Shown here: positions 18,985 through 27,701 of the stretch, piece after piece
How positions within the stretch are numbered: position 1 is the stretch's first letter
Layout of the letters: every line of letters starts with the position of its first letter
NCBI RefSeq assembly: GCF_963975415.1
Contig: NZ_CAXBGN010000012.1
Coordinates: 80,869 to 144,868, forward strand
DNA from: Kriegella sp963975415
Lineage (GTDB): Bacteria > Bacteroidota > Bacteroidia > Flavobacteriales > Flavobacteriaceae
Reading direction: 5' to 3'
Length of the DNA stretch: 64,000 nucleotides
The notes under the pieces: generated by a model
The model's input: the letters and a program-made list of their open reading frames with translations, nothing else
What the model was told of the DNA's origin: nothing
Databases searched by the model: none
Program-made: the position numbers and the translations under genes

Positions 18985-19026
18985 TCTACGAATGTAGAGT
19001 AAATATTTTAATTCTACAAATGTAGA
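18985..19026. promoter_or_regulatory. Two BlaI-type operators
   Basis: Two copies of the palindrome TCTAC-N4-GTAGA occur at 18985-18998 and 19013-19026, with centres 28 nt apart, 24 nt upstream of the blaI-like start codon. BlaI/MecI/CopY operators are palindromes with a TAC...GTA core, so these fit autoregulation of the blaI-M56 operon. Confidence 0.85.
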
Positions 19027-19079
19027 GTGAAATAAATTATTTTATATTGCTTTTTCTTCGGATGCCGACCAAGGTGAAT

Positions 19080-19177
19080 AGGGCGCGTTAGGGATAGCAG
19101 TGAAAAGCCCGCAATGGCTTTTCGGCCTGAGGACTTGTAACGGATAGCCCGACCCGACTTTTGAAGGGTAACGCCCT
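19080..19177. other. Structured GC-rich intergenic element
   Basis: An outer inverted repeat (AGGGCG..TTA at 19080 against TAACGCCCT ending at 19177) encloses an inner perfect hairpin, GAAAAGCC/GGCTTTTC (19102-19109 and 19116-19123). It is GC-richer than its surroundings and resembles dispersed structured intergenic elements of flavobacteria. It could be an RNA element or mobile palindrome; no gene is implied. Confidence 0.5.
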
Positions 19178-19268
19178 AGAAATTAGTTTTAGTGGTACTG
19201 TTTTTAGTATTGCGGTTTATTTTATGAGGGAAAGTCCTAAGTTTGCAACTCTTAAAATTATATGAGCA

Positions 19269-19847
19269 ATGCAGGTACTTGAACAATTGACGAATAGAAG
19301 TGGTGGAAAATGTGAGCTTTGTGGTGCTACCGATAACTTAAGTGTTTATGAAGTGCCGCCAGTTTCTACAGGAGGTGTCGATGGCAGCCTTTTAGGATGT
19401 GCTACTTGCATCGGTCAAATTGAAGATCCCGATACTACAGATGCAAATCACTGGCGTTGTTTGAACGATAGTATGTGGAGCGAATATGCCCCGGTTCAGG
19501 CGGTTGCCTGGCGTATGTTATCGCGTTTAAAGGCTGAAGGGTGGCCCCAAGATTTGCTCGATATGCTGTACTTGAGCGATGAAACCCTGCAATGGGCAAA
19601 AGCTACTGGAGAGGGCGTTGCCGAAAGTGAAAAAATTATTCATCGTGATGTGAACGGCGTTATTTTGGAAAATGGCGATAATGTGGTGTTGATCAAAGAC
19701 CTAAAAGTAAAAGGGTCTAGTATGGTCGCCAAACAAGGAACGGCCGTACGCCGAATATCTTTAGATCGCGAAAATGCCGAATACATTGAAGGAAAGGTCG
19801 ACGGTCAGCAAATTGTGATTATCACCAAATACGTTAAGAAGACCTAA
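19269..19847 (+). CDS. PhnA (YjdM-like) zinc-ribbon protein
   Basis: The 192-residue protein has an N-terminal zinc ribbon (CELCGATDNLSVYEVPP, then GCATC), a helical middle, and the PhnA domain (VNGVILENGDNVVLIKDLKVKGSS...AVRRI). Despite the name, a role in phosphonate use is not established and no phn genes are nearby. The ATG at 19269 is used because the ATG at 19262 runs into a stop after six codons. Confidence 0.88.
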   Translation: MQVLEQLTNRSGGKCELCGATDNLSVYEVPPVSTGGVDGSLLGCATCIGQIEDPDTTDANHWRCLNDSMWSEYAPVQAVAWRMLSRLKAEGWPQDLLDMLYLSDETLQWAKATGEGVAESEKIIHRDVNGVILENGDNVVLIKDLKVKGSSMVAKQGTAVRRISLDRENAEYIEGKVDGQQIVIITKYVKKT

Positions 19848-19893
19848 GGTTTTTTTGAATTCAAGGACTTAATCGAATCACTGTTGCTGTTTT

Positions 19894-20184
19894 TTATTTA
19901 ATTATCGATGCGTAGTTGATAATGATAAAAAGTAGTAGAGCCACAGCAGCCATACACAAAATAAATATAAGGGTCGACTGCTTTGCGTTCAGATAATTGG
20001 CATAGCTTGTACCCATTTTAATCTTATTAAGGTCATCTGGTGAGGCTTGTGGAAAATTGTATTCGGTATGTGGGTTGTTTTCGTCAGAATGGATATTCTC
20101 CCTATGATTTACCCTGAATTTTTTTCTGCCCAACAATGCCTTGTTCTGCCTGACCCTATTGACCATGTCGTAACTATGGCTCAT
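19894..20184 (-). CDS. Small C-terminally membrane-anchored protein of unknown function
   Basis: The 96-residue protein has a basic soluble N-terminus (VNRVRQNKALLGRKKFRVNH) and one hydrophobic helix at the C-terminus (STLIFILCMAAVALLLFIIIN). It is not a family I recognise. It is convergent with the PhnA gene and lies in the same direction as the downstream-transcribed M20 gene. Confidence 0.65.
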   Translation of the reverse strand: MSHSYDMVNRVRQNKALLGRKKFRVNHRENIHSDENNPHTEYNFPQASPDDLNKIKMGTSYANYLNAKQSTLIFILCMAAVALLLFIIINYASIIK

Positions 20185-20274
20185 AACGTATCATTTTAGA
20201 GGATAACTTAAAGATACTGATTTTTGCTGGATTTTTAAGAAATGCTTTGTGCCGGATTACGAGCTGTTTTAGGA

Positions 20275-21663
20275 TTATGGTTGTAGCGCAACAAAATTCT
20301 CATAAAAATAAGGGATGGTCTCGATGCCCTTTAAGTAGTTCCAAATACCAAAATGTTCGTTGGGGGAGTGTATGGCATCACTATCGAGGCCGAAGCCCAT
20401 CAAAATGGTCTTGCTTTCCAATTCTTTTTCAAAAAGGGCAACAATAGGAATACTACCGCCGCCTCGTTGTGGTACGGGTGGTTTTCCAAAAGTTGTTTCA
20501 TAGGCCTTAGCCGCAGCTTGGTAGCCAATATGATCGATAGGTGTAACATAGGCTTGTCCCCCATGGTGGGGGGTTACCTTGACGGTCACTCCTTCAGGAG
20601 CGATATTTTCAAAATGGGTCTTGAACAATTGGGTGATTTCCTTCCAGTCTTGATTTGGCACCAAGCGCATTGATATTTTGGCATACGCTTTTGCCCCGAT
20701 CACGGTTTTTGCGCCTTCGCCGGTATAGCCGCCCCAAATTCCGTTGACATCAAGGGTAGGGCGAATGGAGTTACGCTCATTGGTGGTATAGCCCTTTTCG
20801 CCATACACGGCTTGAATGTTCAAGGCTCTTTTATATGCTTCTAAATGGAATGGAGCCTTTGCCATTTCGGTACGTTCTTCTTGTGAAAGCTCTTCGACCC
20901 GGTCATAAAACCCCGGAATTGTGATATGGTTGTTTTCGTCATGTAGCGAAGCGATCATTTTTGCCAAAATATTGATGGGGTTGGCAACGGCACCACCGTA
21001 GAGTCCCGAATGAAGATCGCGGTTCGGGCCGGTCACTTCGACCTCGACATAACTTAACCCGCGTAGACCCGTGGTTATCGAAGGCACGTCATTGGCAATC
21101 ATGCCGGTATCGGAAATTAGAATGACGTCATTTTTTAGTTTTTCTCTATTTTCTGCTACAAACAAGCCCAAGTTTTCGCTACCGACCTCTTCTTCACCTT
21201 CTATCATGAATTTGACATTACAGGGCAACTGTTCTGTTTTGATCATAAATTCCAAGGCCTTTACGTGCATGTACATCTGGCCTTTATCATCACAGGCGCC
21301 ACGGGCGAAAATGGCCCCACCAGGGTGAAGTTCTGTTTCCTTGATGACAGGTTCGAACGGCGGTGAGTTCCATAGGTCTAGGGGGTCTGGGGGCTGTACG
21401 TCGTAATGGCCGTATACGAGCACCGTTGGCAGATCGGGATTAATAATTTTTTCACCATATACGATAGGGTAGCCGTTGGTCTCATGAATTTCGACGGAAT
21501 CACAACCCGCCTCTTCCAAAGCTAGTTTTACGGCATCGGCGGTGTTTAATACATCTTGGGTAAAGGCTGGGTCGGCACTTACGGAGGGTATTTTTAACAA
21601 GGTGATAAGTTCTGAAATAAATCGGTCTTTGTGTGTGTTGAGGTATTCGTTAATATGTTGCAT
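20275..21663 (-). CDS. M20-family zinc dipeptidase
   Basis: The 462-residue protein has the metal and catalytic motifs of M20 peptidases: VYGHYDVQPPDP, GACDDKGQM, EGEEEVGSEN, SDTGMI, and a dimerisation domain with DLHSGLYGGAV. The last ligand histidine is in AIHSPNEHF. M20 enzymes of this length hydrolyse dipeptides in the cytoplasm. Motifs are intact and no signal peptide is visible. Confidence 0.93.
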   Translation of the reverse strand: MQHINEYLNTHKDRFISELITLLKIPSVSADPAFTQDVLNTADAVKLALEEAGCDSVEIHETNGYPIVYGEKIINPDLPTVLVYGHYDVQPPDPLDLWNSPPFEPVIKETELHPGGAIFARGACDDKGQMYMHVKALEFMIKTEQLPCNVKFMIEGEEEVGSENLGLFVAENREKLKNDVILISDTGMIANDVPSITTGLRGLSYVEVEVTGPNRDLHSGLYGGAVANPINILAKMIASLHDENNHITIPGFYDRVEELSQEERTEMAKAPFHLEAYKRALNIQAVYGEKGYTTNERNSIRPTLDVNGIWGGYTGEGAKTVIGAKAYAKISMRLVPNQDWKEITQLFKTHFENIAPEGVTVKVTPHHGGQAYVTPIDHIGYQAAAKAYETTFGKPPVPQRGGGSIPIVALFEKELESKTILMGFGLDSDAIHSPNEHFGIWNYLKGIETIPYFYENFVALQP

Positions 21664-21884
21664 AAAAATAGCTTTGTATCGTATCTAAAAATACAAATAA
21701 CGGTACAAATCTTATTGAATTGTTGTGAAAATTAAAAATTCACTGTTGGCCTGCCTTCTTTAATTCCGACATCTAAAGAAGACTATTTGCCAAAGCGTTA
21801 TTGATAGGCTGGTCGTGGAATGAAACGACAAAAAAATCAATAATTTTTTTAATGCCAGAGTATTTCAGAAATGATTTTTTGCCT

Positions 21885-21892
21885 TATATTTG
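21885..21892 (+). promoter_or_regulatory. Bacteroidota-type -7 box for tRNA-Leu
   Basis: TATATTTG fits the TAnnTTTG -7 consensus of the Bacteroidota primary sigma factor. It lies about 70 nt upstream of the tRNA pseudogene and 144 nt upstream of the intact tRNA. The -33 element is weak (TTTC near 21863). Confidence 0.6.
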
Positions 21893-21961
21893 CATCCCAT
21901 TAAATAATGGGTGGTGGTAAATGGGGTTTAGCCCAAAATGCGACCGAGTACATATTGAGAT

Positions 21962-22035
21962 GCAGGCGTGGTGGAATTGGTAGACACGCTAGACTTAGGA
22001 CTTAGACAAGTAAAAGTCGAAAAAGATTCTAAAAT
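21962..22035 (+). pseudogene. Truncated tRNA-Leu copy
   Basis: The first 39 nt (GCAGGCGTGGTGG... to the anticodon loop CTTAGGA) match the intact tRNA-Leu beginning 74 nt later with two differences. After the anticodon loop the sequence diverges and cannot form the 3' half. It has a 5' half only, so it is either a decayed tandem tRNA or a recombination scar. Confidence 0.8.
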
Positions 22036-22117
22036 GCAGGTGTGGTGGAATTGGTAGACACGCCAGACTTAGGATCTGGTGCCGCAAGGTGTGGGAGTTC
22101 GAGTCTCCCCACCTGTA
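22036..22117 (+). tRNA. tRNA-Leu (anticodon UAG)
   Basis: The acceptor arm GCAGGTG pairs with CACCTGT (first pair G-U). The anticodon stem CCAGA/TCTGG encloses the loop CTTAGGA, anticodon TAG. A long variable arm (GGTGCCGCAAGGTGT) and the T-arm GGGAGTTCGAGTCTCCC are typical of class II leucine tRNAs. CCA is not encoded. A strong terminator follows. Confidence 0.95.
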
Positions 22118-22122
22118 CAAAA

Positions 22123-22150
22123 GCCGAAGAGAAATCTTCGGCTTTTTTTT
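22123..22150 (+). terminator. Intrinsic terminator of tRNA-Leu
   Basis: A perfect 8-bp stem, GCCGAAGA/TCTTCGGC, closes a GAAA tetraloop and is followed by eight T. Confidence 0.93.
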
Positions 22151-22301
22151 GTTTGAAATCGAACCGAAAAAAAGGACAGGTACAACATAGGTAAAACATT
22201 TTGGTATTTTCGCATTAATATTTAAGTTGATACCAAATAGCGCATTTTGATTTCAAATACTATTTTCACGAGTATTAAATAATTAATTTTATGAGGCGCA
22301 T

Positions 22302-23990
22302 ATGATTAGAACTGTTCAAAGACTTGAATTCGAAAATGTTTTTCCCGAGGAGGAACCAAAACCTATATTAGATTATTTAAGCCAGGTATCTTCTTCAACC
22401 CTACTTGGAATCATAGGATTTACGACCACCGTTCCACAACCTAATTTTGATAATTTTATTTCTGACCCCGACGTTAGTTGGGATATAATTCAAAGAGTCA
22501 CTAAATATGGTAAGGAAAATCAGATTCCTGAAAAACCTGAAGTTATTTCAAGAGAAGCCAGTTTAAGGCTTTCCGAAACTATCTTGGCCAATCGCAAGAG
22601 TTTGTTGGACGACAATCCTAACGACGACAAAACGGCTGATGAGCTAAATATCTTAAAGGCATTCTTGGTAATTAATAAAGAGGTCAATACCAAGCAATAC
22701 TTCGGCGATGCACAAGAGAATATTGATAGGATGGCAGATATGCTCATTACGATGGCATTTTCTTCTGCGGACATTGGCATCTATTCTAACACGGACTTGG
22801 AATTTGGAAAATTGGTATATGTTACTTTGATAAAGTTTGAACACCTCCTTCAGTTTTTGGGATCAAAAGCAGAATATAAATATTTACGGAATGCGCTCTG
22901 TGAAATATTTGGGGAAGACGATACCGAAGATTTGAAAAAACAAGTCAAACTGCTCTTTGCCACTCTTCTAAATTTAAAACTCAATAATAGCTACAAACTC
23001 CGATTAGAAGAAAAAGATAAATTACGTTTTCTTAAAACTTTGGCTTCAGCTGAAATAGAAGAGTCGACAGATTTTACAAATCTTAAAAATTATCCTATCT
23101 ATGAAATTGATCATCAGACTTTTTCTATCATCGACTTTTTCTTTGTAGTAGATAAGTTTTTTAAGAGTGTTCGTTTCATACTTAAAGATGCATATAACAA
23201 GCACCATAATTTAAAACCAACGGACGGTAGGTTCTTTAGTTTTTACAACACTGAATTTTCTGAGGAAGTTCTAATGAAAATTGTTCTTGACGACATCTTT
23301 CACTGGAAATATCTGGTCAAGAAACAGATTGAAAATACAAAAGACAATGAACCCGATTATTACGTACGTCATAACAACAGGGTTTATCTCTTCGAAAATA
23401 AGGACATTCTTGTAGCCGCAGGAATTAAAAGTTCATCCGATATAGCGGAAATAAAAAAGTTATTAAAAAAAAAGTTTCTTAAGGATGATAGCCGTGCATT
23501 AGGAATCGGGCAGTTGGTAAAATCTATCGAACAAATTGTGGAGGATAAGTTCCCTTACGATGAATATGTCAACCATAAAAAGAATATAACAATTTACCCT
23601 ATACTATTAGTTAGCGATAGAATTTTTGAGATTTTAGGGATGAACTATATCTTGAATAAATGGTATTTGGAGCTGGTCAAGGAAAAACTTGGGGATAAAT
23701 ACAATCGTAATTTTATTAGAGATTTGACTTTTGTAGATATGGATACTTTAATTTATTGGCTACCACATCTAAAGGAAAAAGATTCTAATTTTAGAAAAAT
23801 AATAGAAAAGCATCACCGCGGCATGAATTTTCAAAAGAAAATTAATAACCCTAATTTAAAAAATGGGCGTGAACAAGCTAATGCCTATTTCTATCACAAA
23901 CTTTCCCCTGTAAGCAATCGATTTTCGGAATATAAATTTCCGAGAGAATTAATGGTAGATAAGTTCCGTGATGTATTATCTGAAGAATAA
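22302..23990 (+). CDS. Unknown 562-residue protein with PD-(D/E)XK nuclease-like motif
   Basis: I do not recognise the family. Most of the protein is helical. Around residues 349-366 the sequence EPDYYVRHNNRVYLFENKD has the form PD-Xn-(E)XK, hydrophobic strands on both sides, and a following GQLVKSIEQI helix, as in restriction-endonuclease-fold proteins. No helicase or methylase domain is seen. It is the first gene after the tRNA-Leu terminator and sits alone ahead of the mobilization module, a typical place for a single-gene defence system. A DNA-cleaving role is an inference from one motif. Confidence 0.55.
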   Translation: MIRTVQRLEFENVFPEEEPKPILDYLSQVSSSTLLGIIGFTTTVPQPNFDNFISDPDVSWDIIQRVTKYGKENQIPEKPEVISREASLRLSETILANRKSLLDDNPNDDKTADELNILKAFLVINKEVNTKQYFGDAQENIDRMADMLITMAFSSADIGIYSNTDLEFGKLVYVTLIKFEHLLQFLGSKAEYKYLRNALCEIFGEDDTEDLKKQVKLLFATLLNLKLNNSYKLRLEEKDKLRFLKTLASAEIEESTDFTNLKNYPIYEIDHQTFSIIDFFFVVDKFFKSVRFILKDAYNKHHNLKPTDGRFFSFYNTEFSEEVLMKIVLDDIFHWKYLVKKQIENTKDNEPDYYVRHNNRVYLFENKDILVAAGIKSSSDIAEIKKLLKKKFLKDDSRALGIGQLVKSIEQIVEDKFPYDEYVNHKKNITIYPILLVSDRIFEILGMNYILNKWYLELVKEKLGDKYNRNFIRDLTFVDMDTLIYWLPHLKEKDSNFRKIIEKHHRGMNFQKKINNPNLKNGREQANAYFYHKLSPVSNRFSEYKFPRELMVDKFRDVLSEE

Positions 23991-24043
23991 GATACTTCCA
24001 AATAACGTTAAAAAGGATTGACTTTCTCCGTAGTCCATTCAGC

Positions 24044-24431
24044 CCATTCCCCTACATTCCGCAATAAAAGCTTCATTTCTGGAAATGCGCTTCATTAAAA
24101 AGTCTTGGACACAACTTTAAAGCTTCCGATTTCCATTACGCTAGTCCTATTATTAAAAAACACTTCATTATCAATCTTCAACTTTAAAGTTAAGTCCGCC
24201 TAAATTCTAATTAATGATAGAGATACGTATTCATAAACCGTTTAGCACATTCCCCTACATTTCGCGAAAAGCTACACTACGGGAAAAGAGCTGCGCTACA
24301 ATTATCTTGAACACAATCCCCAATTTTAGCTTTCCATTCCATTAATCCTTCCCGATTCTCTGGGAAGGAACATCTCATTCCCTAGCCAAAATCGGGAATA
24401 GAGTTCGCCTGATAGGAATTCAATTTAATGA
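24044..24431 (+). repeat. Diverged long direct repeat in a non-coding segment
   Basis: Two units, about 24044-24217 and 24246-24431, share ordered landmarks: CATTCCCCTACATT, TCTTG(G/A)ACACAA, a TTCCATTA-like block, GTCCGCCT/GTTCGCCT, and the end TTTAATGA or TTAATGA. They are clearly homologous but heavily diverged. The second unit also has a hairpin CTTCCC/GGGAAG. No ORF spans either unit. The whole 23991-24829 gap has no gene I can support. Confidence 0.6.
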
Positions 24432-24779
24432 TTTGGTATCACTTCCTATGTTTTTATACTTCATATAAGCCTTTAAATAAACTTCTATACCCTCACTGCT
24501 TAACCTCTTTTTGACAGCAAAACAACAACATTCATTTTTGGACAGCGGCATAAACCGTTGCGCAAAGCTTCACTTTTTATACGCCTTACCAAAACTGAAT
24601 ATTGAATCACACTAAGCAACAAAAAAAGGTAACAGCGAGGGCGCTATGGGAAGTAAATCTAAAATAAATCTTATGAAATCTTACAAAAACATCAAAAAGT
24701 AAGCGACACCAAAAAAAACAAAAAAGGAAAACGCTCAAGATATAATAAGTAAATCACTTCAAAAAAATATAACAATAAA

Positions 24780-24800
24780 CTGTCTGAATGGTTCAGATAG
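24780..24800. promoter_or_regulatory. Palindrome upstream of ssb
   Basis: CTGTCTGAA and TTCAGATAG form a 9-bp inverted repeat (one G-T pair) with a 3-nt centre, 29 nt before the ssb start. It may be an operator or an mRNA leader hairpin. Confidence 0.5.
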
Positions 24801-24829
24801 CATTTTAATTAATCTTTAAATATTTTATT

Positions 24830-25174
24830 ATGAGTACTTTAAAAAATCACGTACAGTTAATCGGAAACGTTGGACAAGAGCCAACCATTACAAACCTTGA
24901 AAGCGGTAAAAAAGTAGCACGTTTTTCATTGGCAACAAACGAGTATTTCAAGGATGCCAAAGGGGAAAAACAAACTGATACCAATTGGCATACTGTTGTT
25001 GCTTGGGGAAAGACCGCTGAAATTATCGAAAAATTTGTAAGCAAGGGCAAAGAACTAGGTGTTACCGGGAAACTTAAAACCCGAACCTATACAACCGATG
25101 ATGGCAATGAACGCTATGTAACAGAGGTTGAAGCAAATGAAATCCTATTACTTGGAAGTAAAAACGAAAAGTAG
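24830..25174 (+). CDS. ssb: Single-stranded DNA-binding protein (element-borne)
   Basis: The 114-residue OB-fold protein starts STLKNHVQLIGNVGQEPTI and has the conserved FSLATNEYF, WHTVVAWGKTAEI and LGVTGKLKTRTY strands. It lacks the acidic C-terminal tip (DDDLPF-like) of housekeeping SSB, so it is probably an accessory copy carried by the mobilizable element. Bacteroidota elements often carry such an ssb. An intrinsic terminator follows. Confidence 0.93.
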   Translation: MSTLKNHVQLIGNVGQEPTITNLESGKKVARFSLATNEYFKDAKGEKQTDTNWHTVVAWGKTAEIIEKFVSKGKELGVTGKLKTRTYTTDDGNERYVTEVEANEILLLGSKNEK

Positions 25175-25189
25175 GATTCAAAAATTAAA

Positions 25190-25227
25190 GAGAGCGTAAC
25201 CGTCTAAAGATGCGCCCTCTTTTTTTC
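25190..25227 (+). terminator. Terminator after ssb
   Basis: GAGAGCG (25190-25196) pairs with CGCCCTC (25213-25219) with one mismatch, followed by a run of eight T. Confidence 0.75.
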
Positions 25228-25254
25228 ATTATTCACACATTAAATATATTCACA

Positions 25255-25635
25255 ATGAAAGTACAAGTTAACGAAATTAAAGAAGGATTACAACATTTTC
25301 ACGGTACGGAAATGTTCTATTCTATTCCATTATTACGAACCCGATTTACGGACGGACTAAAATATTTGTCCGAGGTCGCAGAATGTTTTTGGCTGATTAC
25401 GGACACATCCGTAATTGCAAAAAGTCTGATTAATAGAAGCGAATTTGTAACCATAGACTTTAGAAGATTGTCCAAAGAAAAACAGGATTTTACAGGTTAT
25501 GAAGCTGAAATTATTTATACCGATGGCAACGATAATATTCTCGAAAAACACGGATATAGAGTAACCGATTTTCCGCTTGATGAACTGCGGTTATTTTTTG
25601 TAAATAATACGCTGATGTTACCAAGCGAATACTAA
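25255..25635 (+). CDS. DUF6876-family protein
   Basis: The reading frame opens at 25210, but the ATG at 25255 gives the family-like N-terminus KVQVNEIKEGLQHFHGTEMF and avoids translating through the terminator. The 126-residue protein has FTDGLKYLSEVAECFWLITD, the hallmark of DUF6876, a small family common on Bacteroidota conjugative and mobilizable elements. Function is unknown. Confidence 0.75.
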   Translation: MKVQVNEIKEGLQHFHGTEMFYSIPLLRTRFTDGLKYLSEVAECFWLITDTSVIAKSLINRSEFVTIDFRRLSKEKQDFTGYEAEIIYTDGNDNILEKHGYRVTDFPLDELRLFFVNNTLMLPSEY

Positions 25636-25646
25636 AATCCAGAGCT

Positions 25647-25844
25647 ATGGTATATCTCAATTTTACAGACCTGAGCGAAGAAGCTCAAAACCGACTTTTA
25701 GAGAATTCTAAAATAGACGTTGAACGAAAATTTGGCGATAGTATTCGCAAATACGTAACCAAGAATTACACTTGTTTTGAAACGATGATTGAAGAAGAAG
25801 CCCTTCGGAATTTGTATTCCTATAAATTCATTTTCAATATCTAA
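25647..25844 (+). CDS. Small unknown element protein
   Basis: This is a 65-residue soluble protein (VYLNFTDLSEEAQNRLLENS at the start) 11 nt after the DUF6876 gene and probably co-transcribed. It is not a family I can name; similar short genes accompany DUF6876 genes on mobile elements. A strong terminator follows 21 nt later. Confidence 0.65.
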   Translation: MVYLNFTDLSEEAQNRLLENSKIDVERKFGDSIRKYVTKNYTCFETMIEEEALRNLYSYKFIFNI

Positions 25845-25865
25845 TTTTTTTGAAATAAGAAACAA

Positions 25866-25892
25866 GCACCTCTAAATTCTGGAGGTGCTTTT
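25866..25892 (+). terminator. Terminator closing the ssb-DUF6876 cluster
   Basis: GCACCTC (25866-25872) pairs perfectly with GAGGTGC (25882-25888), followed by TTTT. Confidence 0.85.
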
Positions 25893-26078
25893 GTATGCAA
25901 TTTATATCATATCAATAAAAAAACGTATCTTTATTTCGCTGGAAATACAGCACACAAATTAAAGTAGGGTTATCCACTTTTCGACTTTCGCCGATAACCA
26001 TACACATCGAAAAATAACATATCGGAAAATTATTTTCCTAAAATGGCAATCAGCTTTTTGAGCTGGATTGTATGGATT

Positions 26079-26101
26079 TTCGTTCGCCTGTGGCGAACGA
26101 A
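26079..26101. other. Candidate origin of transfer (oriT) hairpin
   Basis: A perfect 10-bp inverted repeat, TTCGTTCGCC/GGCGAACGAA, with a 3-nt loop, is followed by GGAATAGCAAGAGGGTAACA. It lies about 170 nt upstream of the mobilization genes. Relaxase nick sites of mobilizable elements typically sit just beyond such a hairpin. The assignment rests on position and shape, not on a known nic sequence. Confidence 0.5.
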
Positions 26102-26209
26102 AAGGAATAGCAAGAGGGTAACACGCTACGCGATGTTTCGGATTCCTTTTTGTTTTCAAATAACTGATTATCAGCTATTTGAATATATTTTAATATCCTG
26201 ACAATCAAC

Positions 26210-26283
26210 GATTTGCGACAAACGGGCTGAAAATGCCCATTTTTAGGGAAGATTTTGCGACAAATCGGCGAAATATGGACACA
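26210..26283. repeat. Direct repeat spanning the bfmA-like start
   Basis: GATTTGCGACAAACGGGCTG at 26210 and GATTTTGCGACAAATCGGCG at 26251 are near-copies 41 nt apart. The second copy covers the start codon of the next gene. Possible roles are iteron-like binding sites or an autoregulatory operator of the accessory mobilization protein. Confidence 0.55.
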
Positions 26284-26655
26284 TTTATAGGAATTAGATT
26301 CAAAAAGGAAACAGCAAAACGTTTTCAAGAATTTTCAAGAACACACTTCAAATCACATACTGAGGCGATGGCAGCGATGCTCGATTTTTTCTTCTACAAC
26401 GAGATATCACCAAAGGAAAAATTGGGTCCGACCGGCCGGACAATCGAAGCTTCTATTAAGAAACGTATTAATGCGGTAATCGCTATAATGCGAGATATGG
26501 AAAAGACCCAGACCAAGCCGACGGTCGCGATGATAGAATCACTTTTTCAGACCGAAGCACCAACAAAGAAACCTTTGATTTTAGAAAAGAAATTCGTGGA
26601 AGAAAAGAAGGAAGTACGATTCAGAGAAAAGAGAAATACAACGAATGAACTTTAA
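26275..26655 (+). CDS. BfmA/BtgA-type mobilization accessory protein
   Basis: The frame opens at 26233, but the ATG at 26275 gives the family-like start DTFIGIRFKKETAKRFQEFS. The 126-residue protein looks like a ribbon-helix-helix type relaxosome factor (FKSHTEAMAAMLDFF), with a basic tail. In Bacteroides elements such proteins bind oriT beside the relaxase. It ends 11 nt before the relaxase gene. Confidence 0.8.
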   Translation: MDTFIGIRFKKETAKRFQEFSRTHFKSHTEAMAAMLDFFFYNEISPKEKLGPTGRTIEASIKKRINAVIAIMRDMEKTQTKPTVAMIESLFQTEAPTKKPLILEKKFVEEKKEVRFREKRNTTNEL

Positions 26656-26666
26656 ATTTCTGAGCT

Positions 26667-27698
26667 ATGTATATCACGATCACACCTCAAAAATTAGGCG
26701 GCACATACTCACAAAGTTCAGTGGATTTTGTGGGTTATCTGGAGAAAGAAAACCAAGGTCTGGAGCAAGAGAATATGGAACACTTTTTCAACCAATATGG
26801 CGATGAGATTTCAGCCGAAGAAGTGGTAAAAGATATCGATGGAAATGGTACTAAATTGAAAAAGACTGAACCGAAGTTTTATTCCATAACAGTAAGTCCT
26901 TCAAAATACGAATTGAACAGATTGCAGAATAGCAGCGAAGATTTAAAAAAGTATACTCGTGAGCTGATGAAGGATTATGTAGCGTCTTTCAATCGGGAAA
27001 TTAATGGTCGACCGATTACCATCGATGATATAAAATATTATGCTAAAATTGAGCACGAAAGAACCTTTAAGGGAACTGATAAACAGATTCAAGAAAACCA
27101 ACCCTACGCCACAAAAATACTTCAGCTCAAAAATGACATCCGTAAAATTGAGAGCGGAACACTAGAAGGAAATAGTAAGCGCAAGGAAAAGGAAATGGCA
27201 AAATTGGAACGTGAAGCACCACACCAACAGAACGGAAAACGAATCGTACAGGGAATGCCAAAAGCAGGAAACCAAAGTCATATTCATATTATTGTGAGCC
27301 GTAAGGATGCTTCCAATACGTTTAGCCTTTCGCCAGGAAGTAAACACAAAGCTTCGGAAGTGGAGATGCACGGTAATAAAGTAAAACGTGGTTTTGACCG
27401 TGATAATTTTTTTCAGAGAGCCGAAAAAACTTTTGATAAAACTTTCGGCTACCAAAGGAACTTCGCCGAAACCTATAAAGCAAGAAAGGATTTTATCAAA
27501 AACCCGAAAATCTATTTTGCTTCACTAATGAAACTGCCCACCAACGAAAAAGCGTTAGCGTTTAAAATAATGGGCAAAGCGGGCATCCCGATGATGCCGA
27601 GTATTCCAGTCACTCAAGCACAGCTGGCAATGAAAATATTTAATAGGCTTCGACGTGGTGCAGAAGTCGCCATCAAATCAAGTTCCATCGGAATCTAA
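26667..27698 (+). CDS. DUF5712-type relaxase (BfmB/MobB-like)
   Basis: The 343-residue protein starts YITITPQKLGGTYSQSS and has the histidine motif SHIHIIVSRKD near residue 205, the metal-binding HxH of mobilization relaxases. The downstream RGFDRDNFFQRAEKTFD also fits. Relaxases nick oriT and stay covalently attached to the transferred strand. It lies between the accessory factor and the coupling ATPase, the usual bfmABC order. Confidence 0.82.
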   Translation: MYITITPQKLGGTYSQSSVDFVGYLEKENQGLEQENMEHFFNQYGDEISAEEVVKDIDGNGTKLKKTEPKFYSITVSPSKYELNRLQNSSEDLKKYTRELMKDYVASFNREINGRPITIDDIKYYAKIEHERTFKGTDKQIQENQPYATKILQLKNDIRKIESGTLEGNSKRKEKEMAKLEREAPHQQNGKRIVQGMPKAGNQSHIHIIVSRKDASNTFSLSPGSKHKASEVEMHGNKVKRGFDRDNFFQRAEKTFDKTFGYQRNFAETYKARKDFIKNPKIYFASLMKLPTNEKALAFKIMGKAGIPMMPSIPVTQAQLAMKIFNRLRRGAEVAIKSSSIGI

Positions 27699-27701
27699 AT
27701 T

